In this document: positions 7,653 through 16,391 of the stretch, piece after piece
Position numbering within the stretch: the stretch's first letter is position 1
Layout: the number at the start of each line of letters is the position of its first letter
NCBI GenBank assembly: GCA_022508705.1
Contig: JAFLUO010000010.1
Coordinates: forward strand, 3,918 to 28,643
Length of the DNA stretch: 24,726 nt
Reading direction: 5' to 3'
From: Oscillospiraceae bacterium
GTDB lineage: Bacteria > Bacillota > Clostridia > Oscillospirales > Acutalibacteraceae
Translations under genes and position numbers: made by a program
Notes under the pieces: model-generated
The model's input: the letters and a program-made list of their open reading frames with translations, nothing else
Databases searched by the model: none
What the model was told of the DNA's origin: nothing

Positions 7653-8897
7653 TTATCCTTTAGTAACGTAACCGCCCATAACTGTAATTGCTGTTTTGCG
7701 GTTCTCTTCAAGATTTATATTTGTAGTGCCGTAAATTTCTTTTTGAAGATTCTGTGCGGCAAGCGGATAATCGACTACCCAGATCCAAATACCTTGGTAT
7801 GTGTAACCGTAACGTGCATCTTCAGTAGGCATGGTTATTTCAGACATCTCAAAGTCCGTCCAGCCACCTGCCACCGCCTGGGCTCCGTAGTTAAGAACTT
7901 GTTTTTTAGTGAAATTTGTTCTGACATTGGCGGCTACAACGTCAGCAACGTCGCTTTTTTCAAAAATATTTGCATCGCCGCACTTTTCAATCAACGCGTA
8001 GATAACCTGACGCTGACGGGCTACACGGCTTACATCACCGTCTGCATCCGTTTTTCTTACACGGCTGAAAGCAAGAGCCTGCTTGCCGTTTAAGAGAACG
8101 CCTTCTCCCGAAGGAACACGGTCAAGATCCTTGTAATCTTTACTTGAATTCAAATGATTTGCAACATATGCCGGCACATCAACATTTACGCCACCGAGAA
8201 CGTCGATAACCTCTTTAAATGAGTCAAAGTCCACGAGAACGTAACCGTCAATTTTTATTTTATAATCGTTTTCAATAGTCTCAACAAGATATGCCGGTCC
8301 GCCGTTCTGGCAGGCGGCATTCAGCTTTGCATAACGGTCATAGCCGCTCATATAAGTGTAGCTGTCACGCATAATAGATGCAAGCTTTATAGTTTTACTC
8401 TTCTTGTTGATGGAAACGATCATCATTACGTCCGTGTTACCTTTTTCCGCGTCATTGGGACGTTTTGAATCCTCTGATGAGGCGTCGCTTCCGATAAGCA
8501 GAACATTTATAATATTTTTACTGCTCATTTTTTCGCCGCCGTTGGTAGCCCAGTTTTTAAGAATGCTCTTAAAATCGTTTCCTATTGCATCGTCCATCTG
8601 CTCAAAATCAAGAGTTTCATTCTCATCTACAAAATCTTGATTCGGGTCGATAGTCGTATTTCCATTGCCGTCGTAACCGATAAGATTAAGCTTTTTGTAT
8701 ATATTTCTGCCTATTAAAACAGAAATAATGACAGCAAGCGCGACTATAATTGAAATAATAATTATAATCAGTTTTTTCTTTTTCTTTTTTTCGGCATTTT
8801 CGTCAGTTTTCGCCGCTTCCTCGGCTGTTTCTGTGCTTTCAGCCTCAGTTTGTGCCTTAGTTTCGTTTTCTAATTCTTCTCTTTTGTCCATATCCAT
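7653..8897 (-). CDS. LCP (LytR-CpsA-Psr) family cell-wall polymer ligase
   Basis: LCP proteins transfer undecaprenyl-linked glycopolymers such as teichoic acids or capsule onto peptidoglycan at the outer membrane face. The 414-residue protein has a Glu/Lys-rich cytoplasmic tail, one signal-anchor segment at about 43-65, a linker, and an LCP domain from about 130: NVLLIGSD at 131-138, a DVMMIVSI strand, SIMRDSY at 174-180 with the conserved Arg, and the SRVRKTD and RVARQRQ stretches at 278-297 containing the polyprenyl-phosphate-binding arginines. An AAGGA lies a rather long 12 bases before the ATG; the alternative is Met3. It lies 54 bp downstream of gyrA without an intervening terminator. 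The exact polymer cannot be told. Confidence 0.93.
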   Translation of the reverse strand: MDMDKREELENETKAQTEAESTETAEEAAKTDENAEKKKKKKLIIIIISIIVALAVIISVLIGRNIYKKLNLIGYDGNGNTTIDPNQDFVDENETLDFEQMDDAIGNDFKSILKNWATNGGEKMSSKNIINVLLIGSDASSEDSKRPNDAEKGNTDVMMIVSINKKSKTIKLASIMRDSYTYMSGYDRYAKLNAACQNGGPAYLVETIENDYKIKIDGYVLVDFDSFKEVIDVLGGVNVDVPAYVANHLNSSKDYKDLDRVPSGEGVLLNGKQALAFSRVRKTDADGDVSRVARQRQVIYALIEKCGDANIFEKSDVADVVAANVRTNFTKKQVLNYGAQAVAGGWTDFEMSEITMPTEDARYGYTYQGIWIWVVDYPLAAQNLQKEIYGTTNINLEENRKTAITVMGGYVTKG

Positions 8898-8951
8898 AAT
8901 CTTTACACATCCTTTTGTTTAAAGACTCACACAGTCCGTAAAAATTCAGTA

Positions 8952-11471
8952 TTACTCTTCGGTTTCCTCAGGTAAGGCTTCCGTTTCCTCTTCTGTCTCC
9001 CGCTCGGCAATAGAAATGGTTACTACCTTTTCCCCTTCTTTTACCTTCATAAGAATAACACCCTTTGCAGGTCTGTTACATTCACGAACCTGCTCGGCTT
9101 TAAGTCTTATAATTATGCCGTCAGATGAAATCATGATAACATCCTTGTTTTCATCTATCATATCAACTGCGCAAACCTTGCCGTACTGCTCAGTATGATA
9201 GTTTGTAAGACCTTTACCGCCGCGGTTTTGAACACGGTAATTGGAAACGTCGCTTCGCCTGCCGTATCCCTTTTCGCTGACGGTGAGAACTTTGCCGCTG
9301 TCGGAGAATACTATCATTCCCACAACCTCGTCACCGTCTCCGAGTGTAATTGCCTTAACGCCTCTTGCCGTTCTGCCGATACAGCGCGCGTCGTCCTCTT
9401 TAAAGCAAATGCTCATGCCGTTGCGTGTTGCAACCATAAGGTTTTGCTCACCGTCGGTAAGGCGAACCCAACGAAGTTCATCACCTTCGTCAAGGTTAAT
9501 TGCAATAATACCCGATTTTCTGATATTTTTATAATCGTCAAGCTTCGTTCTTTTAATAACGCCGCCCTTTGTTGCCATACAAAGATAATATTTATCTTCT
9601 CCAAAATCAGGCACTTTAAGCATTGCCGTAACTTTTTCGTCTGTGGTTATCGGCAAAATATTAACTATGTTCATACCCTTGCTGTTTCGGCTGCCTTCGG
9701 GAATTTCGTAACCTTTAAGGCGGTACATTTTGCCTGCATCCGTAAAGAATAAAATGTAATCATGAGAAGATGCAATAAACATTGTGTCTGCAATGTCTTC
9801 TTCACGGCGGCTCATGCCCTTGATTCCCTTGCCGCCTCGGTTTTGAACCGTATAAGCAGATACGGGCTGACGTTTAATATAACCCATTTGAGTGAGTGTA
9901 TAAACGCAATCCTCTTCGGGAATAAGGTCTTCAATATCAACCTCGCCTGCAACGTTTGAAATTTCGGTCTTTCTGTCGTCACCGAATTTTTCGCCGATAG
10001 CAGAAAGTTCTGTTTTAACGATTTCCTTGATTTTTGTTTCAGAGCCGAGAATTTCAAGATATTCGCTGATTTTCTTTAATAATTCATCTCTCTCATTGAT
10101 AATCTTGTTGATTTCAAGACCTGCAAGCTGACCTAACTGGAAATTGACGATAGCCGTTGCCTGCGGGTCGTCAAAATCGAATTTTTCCATAATAGCCTGC
10201 TTTGCTTCGGGCTTGCCGCCCTTGCAGGCGCGGATTGTTGCAATAATTTCATCAACAATATCAATAGCCTTTGCAAGACCTTCAAGTATATGCTCTCTTG
10301 CCTGTGCTTTTTTAAGGTCAAACTGAGTTCTTCTTGTGATTATTTCACACTGGAACGCAATGTATTTCTCAATAATTTCTTTAAGTGAAAGGATTTTCGG
10401 CTCACCGTTTACGAGAGCCAACTGAATTATACCGAAAGAAATTTGTAATTGCGTCATTTGATAAAGCTGATTAAGAATAACCTGCGGGTTCGCATCACGC
10501 TTTAAATCAATGACAATTCTGATTCCGCCGCCGCGCTGTGAGGAATAGTCGTTAATGTCTGACATACCCTCAATTTTCTTGTCCTTATGTAACTCTGCCA
10601 TGGACTCGATAAGGCGTGCTTTGTTTACCTGATACGGAAGCTCGGTAATTATAATCTGAAATCTTCCGTTTTTCTCATTTTCAACAATTTCCGCACGGCC
10701 TCGAAGAGTTATCTTTCCTCTGCCAGTAGCATAGGCGGCGCGGATTCCTGCCTTGCCCATGATAATGCCTTGTGTGGGGAAATCGGGGCCTTTAATATGC
10801 TCCATAATCTCTTCAAGAGAAGCCTCGGGGTTATCAATAACACAGCAAATTCCGTCAATTACCTCTCTCATGTTATGAGGCGGAATATTCGTTGCCATAC
10901 CAACAGCAATACCAGTTGAACCGTTAACAAGCAAGTTCGGGTACCTTGACGGTAAGACCGTAGGCTCTTTGAGACGGTCGTCATAGTTAGTAGTAAAATC
11001 AACTGTGTCTCTGTCAATATTTGTGAGCATTTCAAGAGCAATTTTACTCATTCTTGACTCTGTGTAACGGTAAGCGGCAGGCGGGTCGCCGTCTATTGAA
11101 CCGAAGTTACCGTGACCGTCAACAAGAGTATATCTCATTGAGAAAGTCTGCGCCAGACGAACCATTGCATCATAAACAGATGCGTCGCCGTGGGGGTGGT
11201 ATCTACCCAAAACCGAACCTACTGTATCGGCACACTTACGGTATGCTTTATCAGGGTAAAGTCCGTTTTCATACATAGTATAAAGAATTCTTCTGTGAAC
11301 GGGCTTTAATCCGTCGCGAACATCCGGGAGCGCACGGGACGTAATAACCGACATTGAATAATCAAGGAAAGAGTTTCTTACTTCCTTGTTTATTTCAACG
11401 TTTACAATATTTTGCGCCTCAAGCGGAACATATTCGCCCAAATTATGATTTGTGTTTTTGTTAACTGCCAT
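8952..11471 (-). CDS. gyrA: DNA gyrase subunit A
   Basis: GyrA is the DNA cleavage and wrapping subunit of gyrase. At 839 residues it has the winged-helix and tower domains with catalytic Tyr136 in the RYTES context, the quinolone-pocket segment HPHGDASVYD at 92-101, a six-bladed C-terminal domain, and a GyrA box QNRGGKG at 543-549 that marks gyrase rather than topoisomerase IV; a second copy lies at 748-754. The C-terminus is an acidic Glu/Thr-rich tail. Position 97 is Ala where E. coli has Ser83. The ATG has an AGAGAGGT Shine-Dalgarno and lies 17 bp after gyrB, as expected for a gyrBA operon. Confidence 0.98.
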   Translation of the reverse strand: MAVNKNTNHNLGEYVPLEAQNIVNVEINKEVRNSFLDYSMSVITSRALPDVRDGLKPVHRRILYTMYENGLYPDKAYRKCADTVGSVLGRYHPHGDASVYDAMVRLAQTFSMRYTLVDGHGNFGSIDGDPPAAYRYTESRMSKIALEMLTNIDRDTVDFTTNYDDRLKEPTVLPSRYPNLLVNGSTGIAVGMATNIPPHNMREVIDGICCVIDNPEASLEEIMEHIKGPDFPTQGIIMGKAGIRAAYATGRGKITLRGRAEIVENEKNGRFQIIITELPYQVNKARLIESMAELHKDKKIEGMSDINDYSSQRGGGIRIVIDLKRDANPQVILNQLYQMTQLQISFGIIQLALVNGEPKILSLKEIIEKYIAFQCEIITRRTQFDLKKAQAREHILEGLAKAIDIVDEIIATIRACKGGKPEAKQAIMEKFDFDDPQATAIVNFQLGQLAGLEINKIINERDELLKKISEYLEILGSETKIKEIVKTELSAIGEKFGDDRKTEISNVAGEVDIEDLIPEEDCVYTLTQMGYIKRQPVSAYTVQNRGGKGIKGMSRREEDIADTMFIASSHDYILFFTDAGKMYRLKGYEIPEGSRNSKGMNIVNILPITTDEKVTAMLKVPDFGEDKYYLCMATKGGVIKRTKLDDYKNIRKSGIIAINLDEGDELRWVRLTDGEQNLMVATRNGMSICFKEDDARCIGRTARGVKAITLGDGDEVVGMIVFSDSGKVLTVSEKGYGRRSDVSNYRVQNRGGKGLTNYHTEQYGKVCAVDMIDENKDVIMISSDGIIIRLKAEQVRECNRPAKGVILMKVKEGEKVVTISIAERETEEETEALPEETEE

Positions 11472-11488
11472 TTTTTTACCTCTCTAAA

Positions 11489-13447
11489 CTATATATCAAG
11501 GTTCTGAACATATTTTGCATTTTTCTCAATAAATTCACGGCGGGGTTCAACCTTATCGCCCATAAGAATTGAGAAAGTTTCATCTGCTTCCATAGCGTCC
11601 TCAAGAGTAACTCTGAGCATTACTCTTGTTGCAGGGTCCATTGTGGTTTCCCAAAGCTGTTCGGGGTCCATTTCACCAAGACCTTTATAACGCTGAATAT
11701 CACAGCTTCCGCCCATTTCTTCAATAAGTCTGTCACGCTGCTCGTCTGAATAAGCGTATTCGTGGCGCTTACCCTTGCTGAGCTTAAACAGCGGCGGCTG
11801 AGCAATGTAAATATAACCCTCGTCTATGAGCGGACGCATATATCTGAAGAAAAATGTTAAAAGAAGTGTTCTGATGTGCTGACCGTCAACGTCGGCATCC
11901 GCCATAATAACTATTTTGTGGTATCTTATTTTTGTAATGTCAAATTCATCGCCGATACCCGTACCCAATGCCAAAACGACAGGCGTTAATTTATCGTTAC
12001 CGATAACCTTATCAATCCTTGCCTTTTCAACGTTGAGCATTTTACCCCAAAGGGGAAGAATTGCCTGAATTCTGTTGTCTCTGCCCTCTTTTGCAGAACC
12101 GCCCGCGCTGTCTCCCTCGACAATAAATATTTCGGTAAATTCGGGATTTTTTTCAATACAGTCGGCAAGCTTACCGGGAAGTGAATTGCCCTCAAGAGCC
12201 GATTTTCTTCTTGCGGTATCTCTTGCTTTTCTTGCAGCCTCACGGGCGCGGGATGCATCAAGTGCTTTTGAGAAAATCGTTTTGGCAACGGTTGGATTTT
12301 CTTCAAAGTAAGTCATCATTTTTTCGTAAAGCATTTTATTTACGAGGGATTTCATTTCTGTGTTGCCGAGCTTACCCTTAGTCTGACCTTCAAATTCAGC
12401 TTCCGTAAGCTTTACGCTGATAACAACCGTAAGTCCCTCACGCACATCGTCACCCGAAAGATTTTTGTCGTTATCTTTAAGTAACTTGAATTTTCTGCCG
12501 TAATCGTTAAATACCTTTGTAAGAGCAGTCTTAAAGCCGTCTTCGTGAGTACCGCCGTCAATGGTGCGGACATTGTTTGCGAATGAAAGAATAATTTCAT
12601 TATAGCCGTCGTTATAAGAAATTGCTACCTCTGCGCTTCTGTCGCCCTGAACGGTTGAAAAATGGAGAATTTCATCGTGAATGGGAGTAAGCCCTCTTGA
12701 TGTATTGATGAAATCAACGAAAGAACGGATACCGCCTTCATAGCAGTAGGTTTCTTCAATAATATTTTCTTCATCTCTTTTATCCGTAAGAGAAATGCGA
12801 AGACCTGCGTTAAGAAATGCCTGCTCACGAAGTCTGCGCTGTAAAATCTCATATTCGTAAACAGTGGTTTCCGTAAATATTTCGGGGTCGGCTTTAAAGC
12901 GGATAAACGTTCCCGTTTCGTCTGTATCGCCTATTATTTCAAGGTCGGTAACAATATCGCCCCGCTCAAATCTTTGCTTGTAAATATGGCCGTTTTGGCT
13001 TACCTCAACCTCAAACCATTCGGAAAGAGCATTAACAACCGAAGAACCGACGCCGTGAAGACCGCCGGAAACCTTATAACCGCTTCCGCCGAATTTACCG
13101 CCTGCGTGAAGCACTGTTAAAACAACGGTAACCGCAGGAAGCCCTTCCTCTTCGTTTATTCCAACGGGAATACCGCGGCCGTTATCACGAACCGTAATAA
13201 TATCTCCGGGCAAAATTTCAACCTCAATGTGAGAACAGTACCCTGCCAATGCCTCGTCTATTGAGTTGTCCACAATTTCATAAACCAAATGGTGAAGACC
13301 CTTAGGACCCGTTGAACCGATATACATTCCCGGGCGCTTTCTTACCGCTTCAAGTCCTTTTAAAACCTGAATAGCGTCCGCACCGTACTCTTCGGTAACG
13401 ACAGTATTCATTTCTTCTTCCTGAAATTCTCTGATTTCTTCGCTCAT
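11489..13447 (-). CDS. gyrB: DNA gyrase subunit B
   Basis: GyrB is the ATPase subunit that drives negative supercoiling with GyrA. The 652-residue protein has the GHKL ATPase domain (catalytic Glu57 in YEIVDNSIDE, DNGRGIP at 88-94, GGLHGVG at 128-134), the transducer domain, and the TOPRIM domain with metal ligands Glu444 in EGDSAGG and Asp517/Asp519 in DADVDG. It ends in the usual KNAKYVQNLDI. Trp467 replaces the Lys/Arg found at E. coli position 447. GGAGG is well placed before the ATG. A good promoter candidate overlaps the end of the preceding remB, so gyrBA may have its own transcript besides read-through from dnaA. Confidence 0.98.
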   Translation of the reverse strand: MSEEIREFQEEEMNTVVTEEYGADAIQVLKGLEAVRKRPGMYIGSTGPKGLHHLVYEIVDNSIDEALAGYCSHIEVEILPGDIITVRDNGRGIPVGINEEEGLPAVTVVLTVLHAGGKFGGSGYKVSGGLHGVGSSVVNALSEWFEVEVSQNGHIYKQRFERGDIVTDLEIIGDTDETGTFIRFKADPEIFTETTVYEYEILQRRLREQAFLNAGLRISLTDKRDEENIIEETYCYEGGIRSFVDFINTSRGLTPIHDEILHFSTVQGDRSAEVAISYNDGYNEIILSFANNVRTIDGGTHEDGFKTALTKVFNDYGRKFKLLKDNDKNLSGDDVREGLTVVISVKLTEAEFEGQTKGKLGNTEMKSLVNKMLYEKMMTYFEENPTVAKTIFSKALDASRAREAARKARDTARRKSALEGNSLPGKLADCIEKNPEFTEIFIVEGDSAGGSAKEGRDNRIQAILPLWGKMLNVEKARIDKVIGNDKLTPVVLALGTGIGDEFDITKIRYHKIVIMADADVDGQHIRTLLLTFFFRYMRPLIDEGYIYIAQPPLFKLSKGKRHEYAYSDEQRDRLIEEMGGSCDIQRYKGLGEMDPEQLWETTMDPATRVMLRVTLEDAMEADETFSILMGDKVEPRREFIEKNAKYVQNLDI

Positions 13448-13496
13448 TTTTTCCTCCGTTTATCTGCTTAAAAAATCAAGTAAAGTGAATTTACAA

Positions 13497-13524
13497 ATTA
13501 TATATTAAAAACTTTTAGTTTCAA
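13497..13524 (-). promoter_or_regulatory. Candidate sigma-A promoter for gyrB
   Basis: On the leftward strand TTGAAA (13519-13524) and a perfect TATAAT (13497-13502) are separated by 16 bp, about 50 bp before the gyrB start and overlapping the end of remB. The AT-rich context means chance cannot be excluded. Confidence 0.5.
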
Positions 13525-13765
13525 GTCTTTTGAAAATTGTCGCCGTATTAAAAGGTGAAATATAAACCGTTCTTTTATTGTTTTTGTCGCAAACAATAAA
13601 AGATTTCGGTAAATCCTCCATTGAAACTACCGTGCATTCGTCTTGTTTTACAGAAAAATTTATATAATCTCTTGTAGCTTTTGAAACTGTTGTATTATCA
13701 AGGTCAAAAATGCCAATAATCTCTTTGTCGGTAATCATTTTGTCCTGACCGATATTCAGTAGCAT
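13505..13765 (-). CDS. remB: RemB-like DUF370 regulator
   Basis: RemA/RemB (DUF370, PF04025) proteins are small regulators linked to extracellular matrix genes in B. subtilis, where remB (yaaB) lies in the same place between recF and gyrB. The 86-residue protein opens with LNIGQDKMITDKEIIGIFDL and continues with DNTTVSKATRDYI and a SFIVCDKN segment, the typical family pattern. Its ATG overlaps the recF stop codon (TAATG), so its translation is probably coupled to recF. Whether this homologue controls matrix genes here is unknown; the family assignment rests on sequence pattern and synteny. Confidence 0.88.
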   Translation of the reverse strand: MLLNIGQDKMITDKEIIGIFDLDNTTVSKATRDYINFSVKQDECTVVSMEDLPKSFIVCDKNNKRTVYISPFNTATIFKRLETKSF

Positions 13766-14859
13766 TACTCCACCGCATTTCCGTTTTCTATTTTATAAAC
13801 CTTACCTGCGCAAAGTCTTGAAACATTTTCTTTCTCACAGCAGGTAATGAAAACCTGTTTGTTTTTAATTTTGTTAAGAATAAAATTCTGACGGGTTAAA
13901 TCAAGCTCGCTCATTACGTCGTCAAGCAAAATAACAGGATCCTCACCCTTTATATTTTTTATGATTTCCGCCTCGGCAAATTTAAGAGCCAGTGAAGCGC
14001 TTCTTTGCTGACCTTGGGATGCAAATTTTCTTGCGGAAATGTCTTTTATAAAAATTTCAATATCATCACGGTGAGGGCCGCAAGATGTGCTTTTTAAATA
14101 AAGATCGTTTGAACGGTTTTTTTGAAGATTTTTCAAAAATTCATCTCTGATGCAGTATATATCATCACTTTCAAATCGAAAAGAACTGCTGTAAGAAACT
14201 TTCATTTCTTCTCTTTCGTCGGAAATACCTCTGTAAATATCCTTTGAAATTTCTTCAAGCATTTTTACATAATCTATTCGGCTTTTAATAACTAAAGCGC
14301 CTGCCTCAGCAATTTTTTCATCCCAAACGTCAAAGGTATTAAGTAAAGATGAATCTACCGATGCATTTTTAAGTAAAGCGTTCTTTTGATTTATTAAATG
14401 ATTGTAGAAAGTGAGTTTTTTTGCATAGGTTTCGTCTATCTGGCTTATGGCGGTATCAATAAATTTCCGTCTGTTTATAGGACCGTCTTTTATAAGAGAT
14501 AAATGAACAGGCGAGAAAACCACGCTGTAATATTTACCGATAAGCTCACGGGGTGTTGAAAGCAAAACTCCGTTTAACGAGGCGTGACGTTTTTTATCAA
14601 TAAAAACCGATGCAGTATTTTTTCGAAGCTCTGTTTCAAACTCAATAGATATTTTTGAATTTTCAGAATCGAAATTTACAAGCTCGGTATCTTTTGAAGT
14701 GCGAAAGCTTTTACAGCCTGTAAAAAGCCAAATCGACTCCAAAATATTCGTTTTACCCTGACCGTTCTCACCGTAAATAACATTTATTCCTTTATCGGGA
14801 AAAATACCCATAAAACCGATGTTTCTGAAATTTTCAATCTTTATTTCATTTATAAACAT
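13765..14859 (-). CDS. recF: DNA replication and repair protein RecF
   Basis: RecF is an ABC-type ATPase that helps load RecA at gapped DNA. The 364-residue protein shows the Walker A GENGQGKT at 30-37, the ABC signature region around SQGQQRS, and the Walker B VILLDDVMSELD near the C-terminus. An in-frame TTG just upstream would also open the frame, but the ATG overlapping the yaaA stop (TGATG) has the better-spaced GAGGT Shine-Dalgarno. It belongs to the dnaN-yaaA-recF-remB string with overlapping stops and starts, standard for Firmicutes origins. Confidence 0.97.
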   Translation of the reverse strand: MFINEIKIENFRNIGFMGIFPDKGINVIYGENGQGKTNILESIWLFTGCKSFRTSKDTELVNFDSENSKISIEFETELRKNTASVFIDKKRHASLNGVLLSTPRELIGKYYSVVFSPVHLSLIKDGPINRRKFIDTAISQIDETYAKKLTFYNHLINQKNALLKNASVDSSLLNTFDVWDEKIAEAGALVIKSRIDYVKMLEEISKDIYRGISDEREEMKVSYSSSFRFESDDIYCIRDEFLKNLQKNRSNDLYLKSTSCGPHRDDIEIFIKDISARKFASQGQQRSASLALKFAEAEIIKNIKGEDPVILLDDVMSELDLTRQNFILNKIKNKQVFITCCEKENVSRLCAGKVYKIENGNAVE

Positions 14860-15101
14860 CAAACAACCTCAAAAACAGTTCCGTCAAATTTAACCTTGTC
14901 GCCTACGTGAAGCTTTTTGCCTCTTGAAAGACATACCTCATTATTAACAAACACTTCACCGTTTTGTATTACTGCCTTTGCGTGACCTCCGGTCATTACA
15001 GCTCCGCAAAGTTTTAAAAATGCGTCAAGCTTTATAAAATCGGTAGTAATTTTAATTTGTTTTTGCGGTAATACCTTTATTCGTGCATTTATTTTCTTCA
15101 T
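14859..15101 (-). CDS. yaaA: S4-domain RNA-binding protein YaaA
   Basis: This 80-residue protein consists of one S4 RNA-binding domain: FIKLDAFLKLCG, then GGHAKAVIQNGEVFVNNE, then RGKKLHVGDKV. The dnaN-recF location and size match B. subtilis YaaA (RlbA), implicated in ribosome assembly. Its ATG directly follows the dnaN stop codon with no spacer, and an AAGGA inside the end of dnaN serves as Shine-Dalgarno. Function is inferred from family and synteny. Confidence 0.92.
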   Translation of the reverse strand: MKKINARIKVLPQKQIKITTDFIKLDAFLKLCGAVMTGGHAKAVIQNGEVFVNNEVCLSRGKKLHVGDKVKFDGTVFEVV

Positions 15102-16223
15102 TTAGTTCATCCTTACGGGCAAAACCATAAATAAGAAAGATTTTTCGTATATGAGCGTATTGTCGTTATCGGGAACTATAATAAGAGGTGAGGTTGCTCC
15201 GTTCATGCGGAAATAAACCTCGTCAGTATCGCAAACCTTTAACGCATCAAGTAAATATTTATTATTAAAGCCTATTTCAACTCTTTCACCGCTGAGCTCA
15301 GCAATCATTCTGTCATTTGCAGTACCAAGAGCCGTCGTGCTAGAAATTCTTACTGAATCGTTATCGAAAATGCAACGGACAAAGCTCTTAACTCTTTCAG
15401 TAATAATAAGAGACGTTCTTTCAATAGAGCTTATAATTTTTCTTGTGTTAATTTTAACCTCAGTCTTTGCTGTTGTAGGAATTGCACTCTTATAGCTTAA
15501 AAATTCGCCTTCTAAAAGTCTTGAAATAATTACGTATTCATCGCATTCAAAAAGAATATGGCGCTGAGCAACTATCATTGAAACGGTTTCAACCTTGTCA
15601 CCTATAAGTTTAATTACTTCGTTAAGAGTTTTTTTCGGCACTACAAAGGTTTTTTCTTCACCTGAATAGTCTATTTTTTCATTTCTGATAGCAAGCTTAT
15701 AGCCGTCAACCGCTACAAGACGTACATTTCCCTGAGTTACCTCAAAACGAACACCTGTATGAATAACCTTTGAATCGTTTTCAGCGGCGGCAAAAATAGT
15801 CTTTTTAACCATGTCTTTAATAAGTTCGCCTTCAATTACTATCGGAAAACCGCCTGAAACTTTCGGAAGCTCAGGATAATCGGACTCAGAAAATCCCATA
15901 ATTGAAAATTCACTGTCACCGCTCTTTATTTTGCAAATAAGACGGTCGTCACACTCTATTGAAACGATTTCATCAGGAGTGTTTCTTAAAATGTCACAAA
16001 GAATTTTTGCATTGAGAATAACGCTGCCCGCACTTTCCACTGTACCTTCAACAGAGGTTATAATACCAAATTCAAGGTCATAGCCCGTAAGCATTATTCT
16101 GTCTTTCTCTGCTTTAATGAGAATGCCTTCTATTGTCGGAAGATTTGTGCTTTTCGCAGAAGTAGCTCTCTGAACGTTAGCACACGCTTCCGAAAGAACG
16201 TTTGATATACAGGTAAATTTCAT
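15102..16223 (-). CDS. dnaN: DNA polymerase III sliding clamp (beta subunit)
   Basis: DnaN forms the ring that tethers DNA polymerase III to DNA. The 373-residue protein has the usual length of three repeated clamp domains, with AVDGYKLAIR in the middle domain and a C-terminal FMVLPVRMN, matching the LPVR ending of clamps. An AGGGG Shine-Dalgarno precedes the ATG. It is separated from dnaA by 364 bp of origin DNA and leads directly into yaaA and recF. A possible promoter of its own lies in that gap. Confidence 0.97.
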   Translation of the reverse strand: MKFTCISNVLSEACANVQRATSAKSTNLPTIEGILIKAEKDRIMLTGYDLEFGIITSVEGTVESAGSVILNAKILCDILRNTPDEIVSIECDDRLICKIKSGDSEFSIMGFSESDYPELPKVSGGFPIVIEGELIKDMVKKTIFAAAENDSKVIHTGVRFEVTQGNVRLVAVDGYKLAIRNEKIDYSGEEKTFVVPKKTLNEVIKLIGDKVETVSMIVAQRHILFECDEYVIISRLLEGEFLSYKSAIPTTAKTEVKINTRKIISSIERTSLIITERVKSFVRCIFDNDSVRISSTTALGTANDRMIAELSGERVEIGFNNKYLLDALKVCDTDEVYFRMNGATSPLIIVPDNDNTLIYEKSFLFMVLPVRMN

Positions 16224-16265
16224 TTTTATATCCCCTTTTAGATATTAGATTTTAGATGTTTCTGA

Positions 16266-16280
16266 TCCCTCAATGAGGGA
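16266..16280. repeat. Small GC-rich hairpin upstream of dnaN
   Basis: TCCCTC and GAGGGA form a 6-bp stem with a 3-base loop, 43 bp before the dnaN start. No U-run follows in either direction, so it is not an obvious terminator. Confidence 0.5.
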
Positions 16281-16281
16281 G

Positions 16282-16329
16282 TAAATTATTCATTTGACAG
16301 AGTTTTTTTTATGAATAATGAATAATTTA
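16282..16329. repeat. 13-bp AT-rich inverted repeat
   Basis: TAAATTATTCATT (16282-16294) is exactly complementary to AATGAATAATTTA (16317-16329), around a 22-base centre with an eight-T run. The right arm also contains two tandem ATGAATA units. It might be a cruciform, a transcript hairpin or a repeat remnant. Confidence 0.6.
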
Positions 16330-16362
16330 GTTTATCAGGCATAAAAGTCCATCCTTACTTTT

Positions 16363-16391
16363 TCTATACACTGAAAAATAAAATATAACAA
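16363..16391 (-). promoter_or_regulatory. Possible dnaN promoter within the unwinding region
   Basis: On the leftward strand TTGTTA (16386-16391) and TATAGA (16363-16368) are 17 bp apart, each matching four of six consensus bases. It would start about 130 bp before dnaN and overlaps the AT-rich unwinding stretch. Confidence 0.3.

Noticed and set aside
9195..9752. A 185-codon open frame antisense to gyrA
   Set aside because: Cys/His/Asn-rich shadow of the gyrA C-terminal domain, without a Shine-Dalgarno or family pattern.
13322..13338. Possible Noc site around a CCCGGG in gyrB
   Set aside because: The CCCGGG core is present but the flanks do not match ATTTCCCGGGAAAT on the right side.
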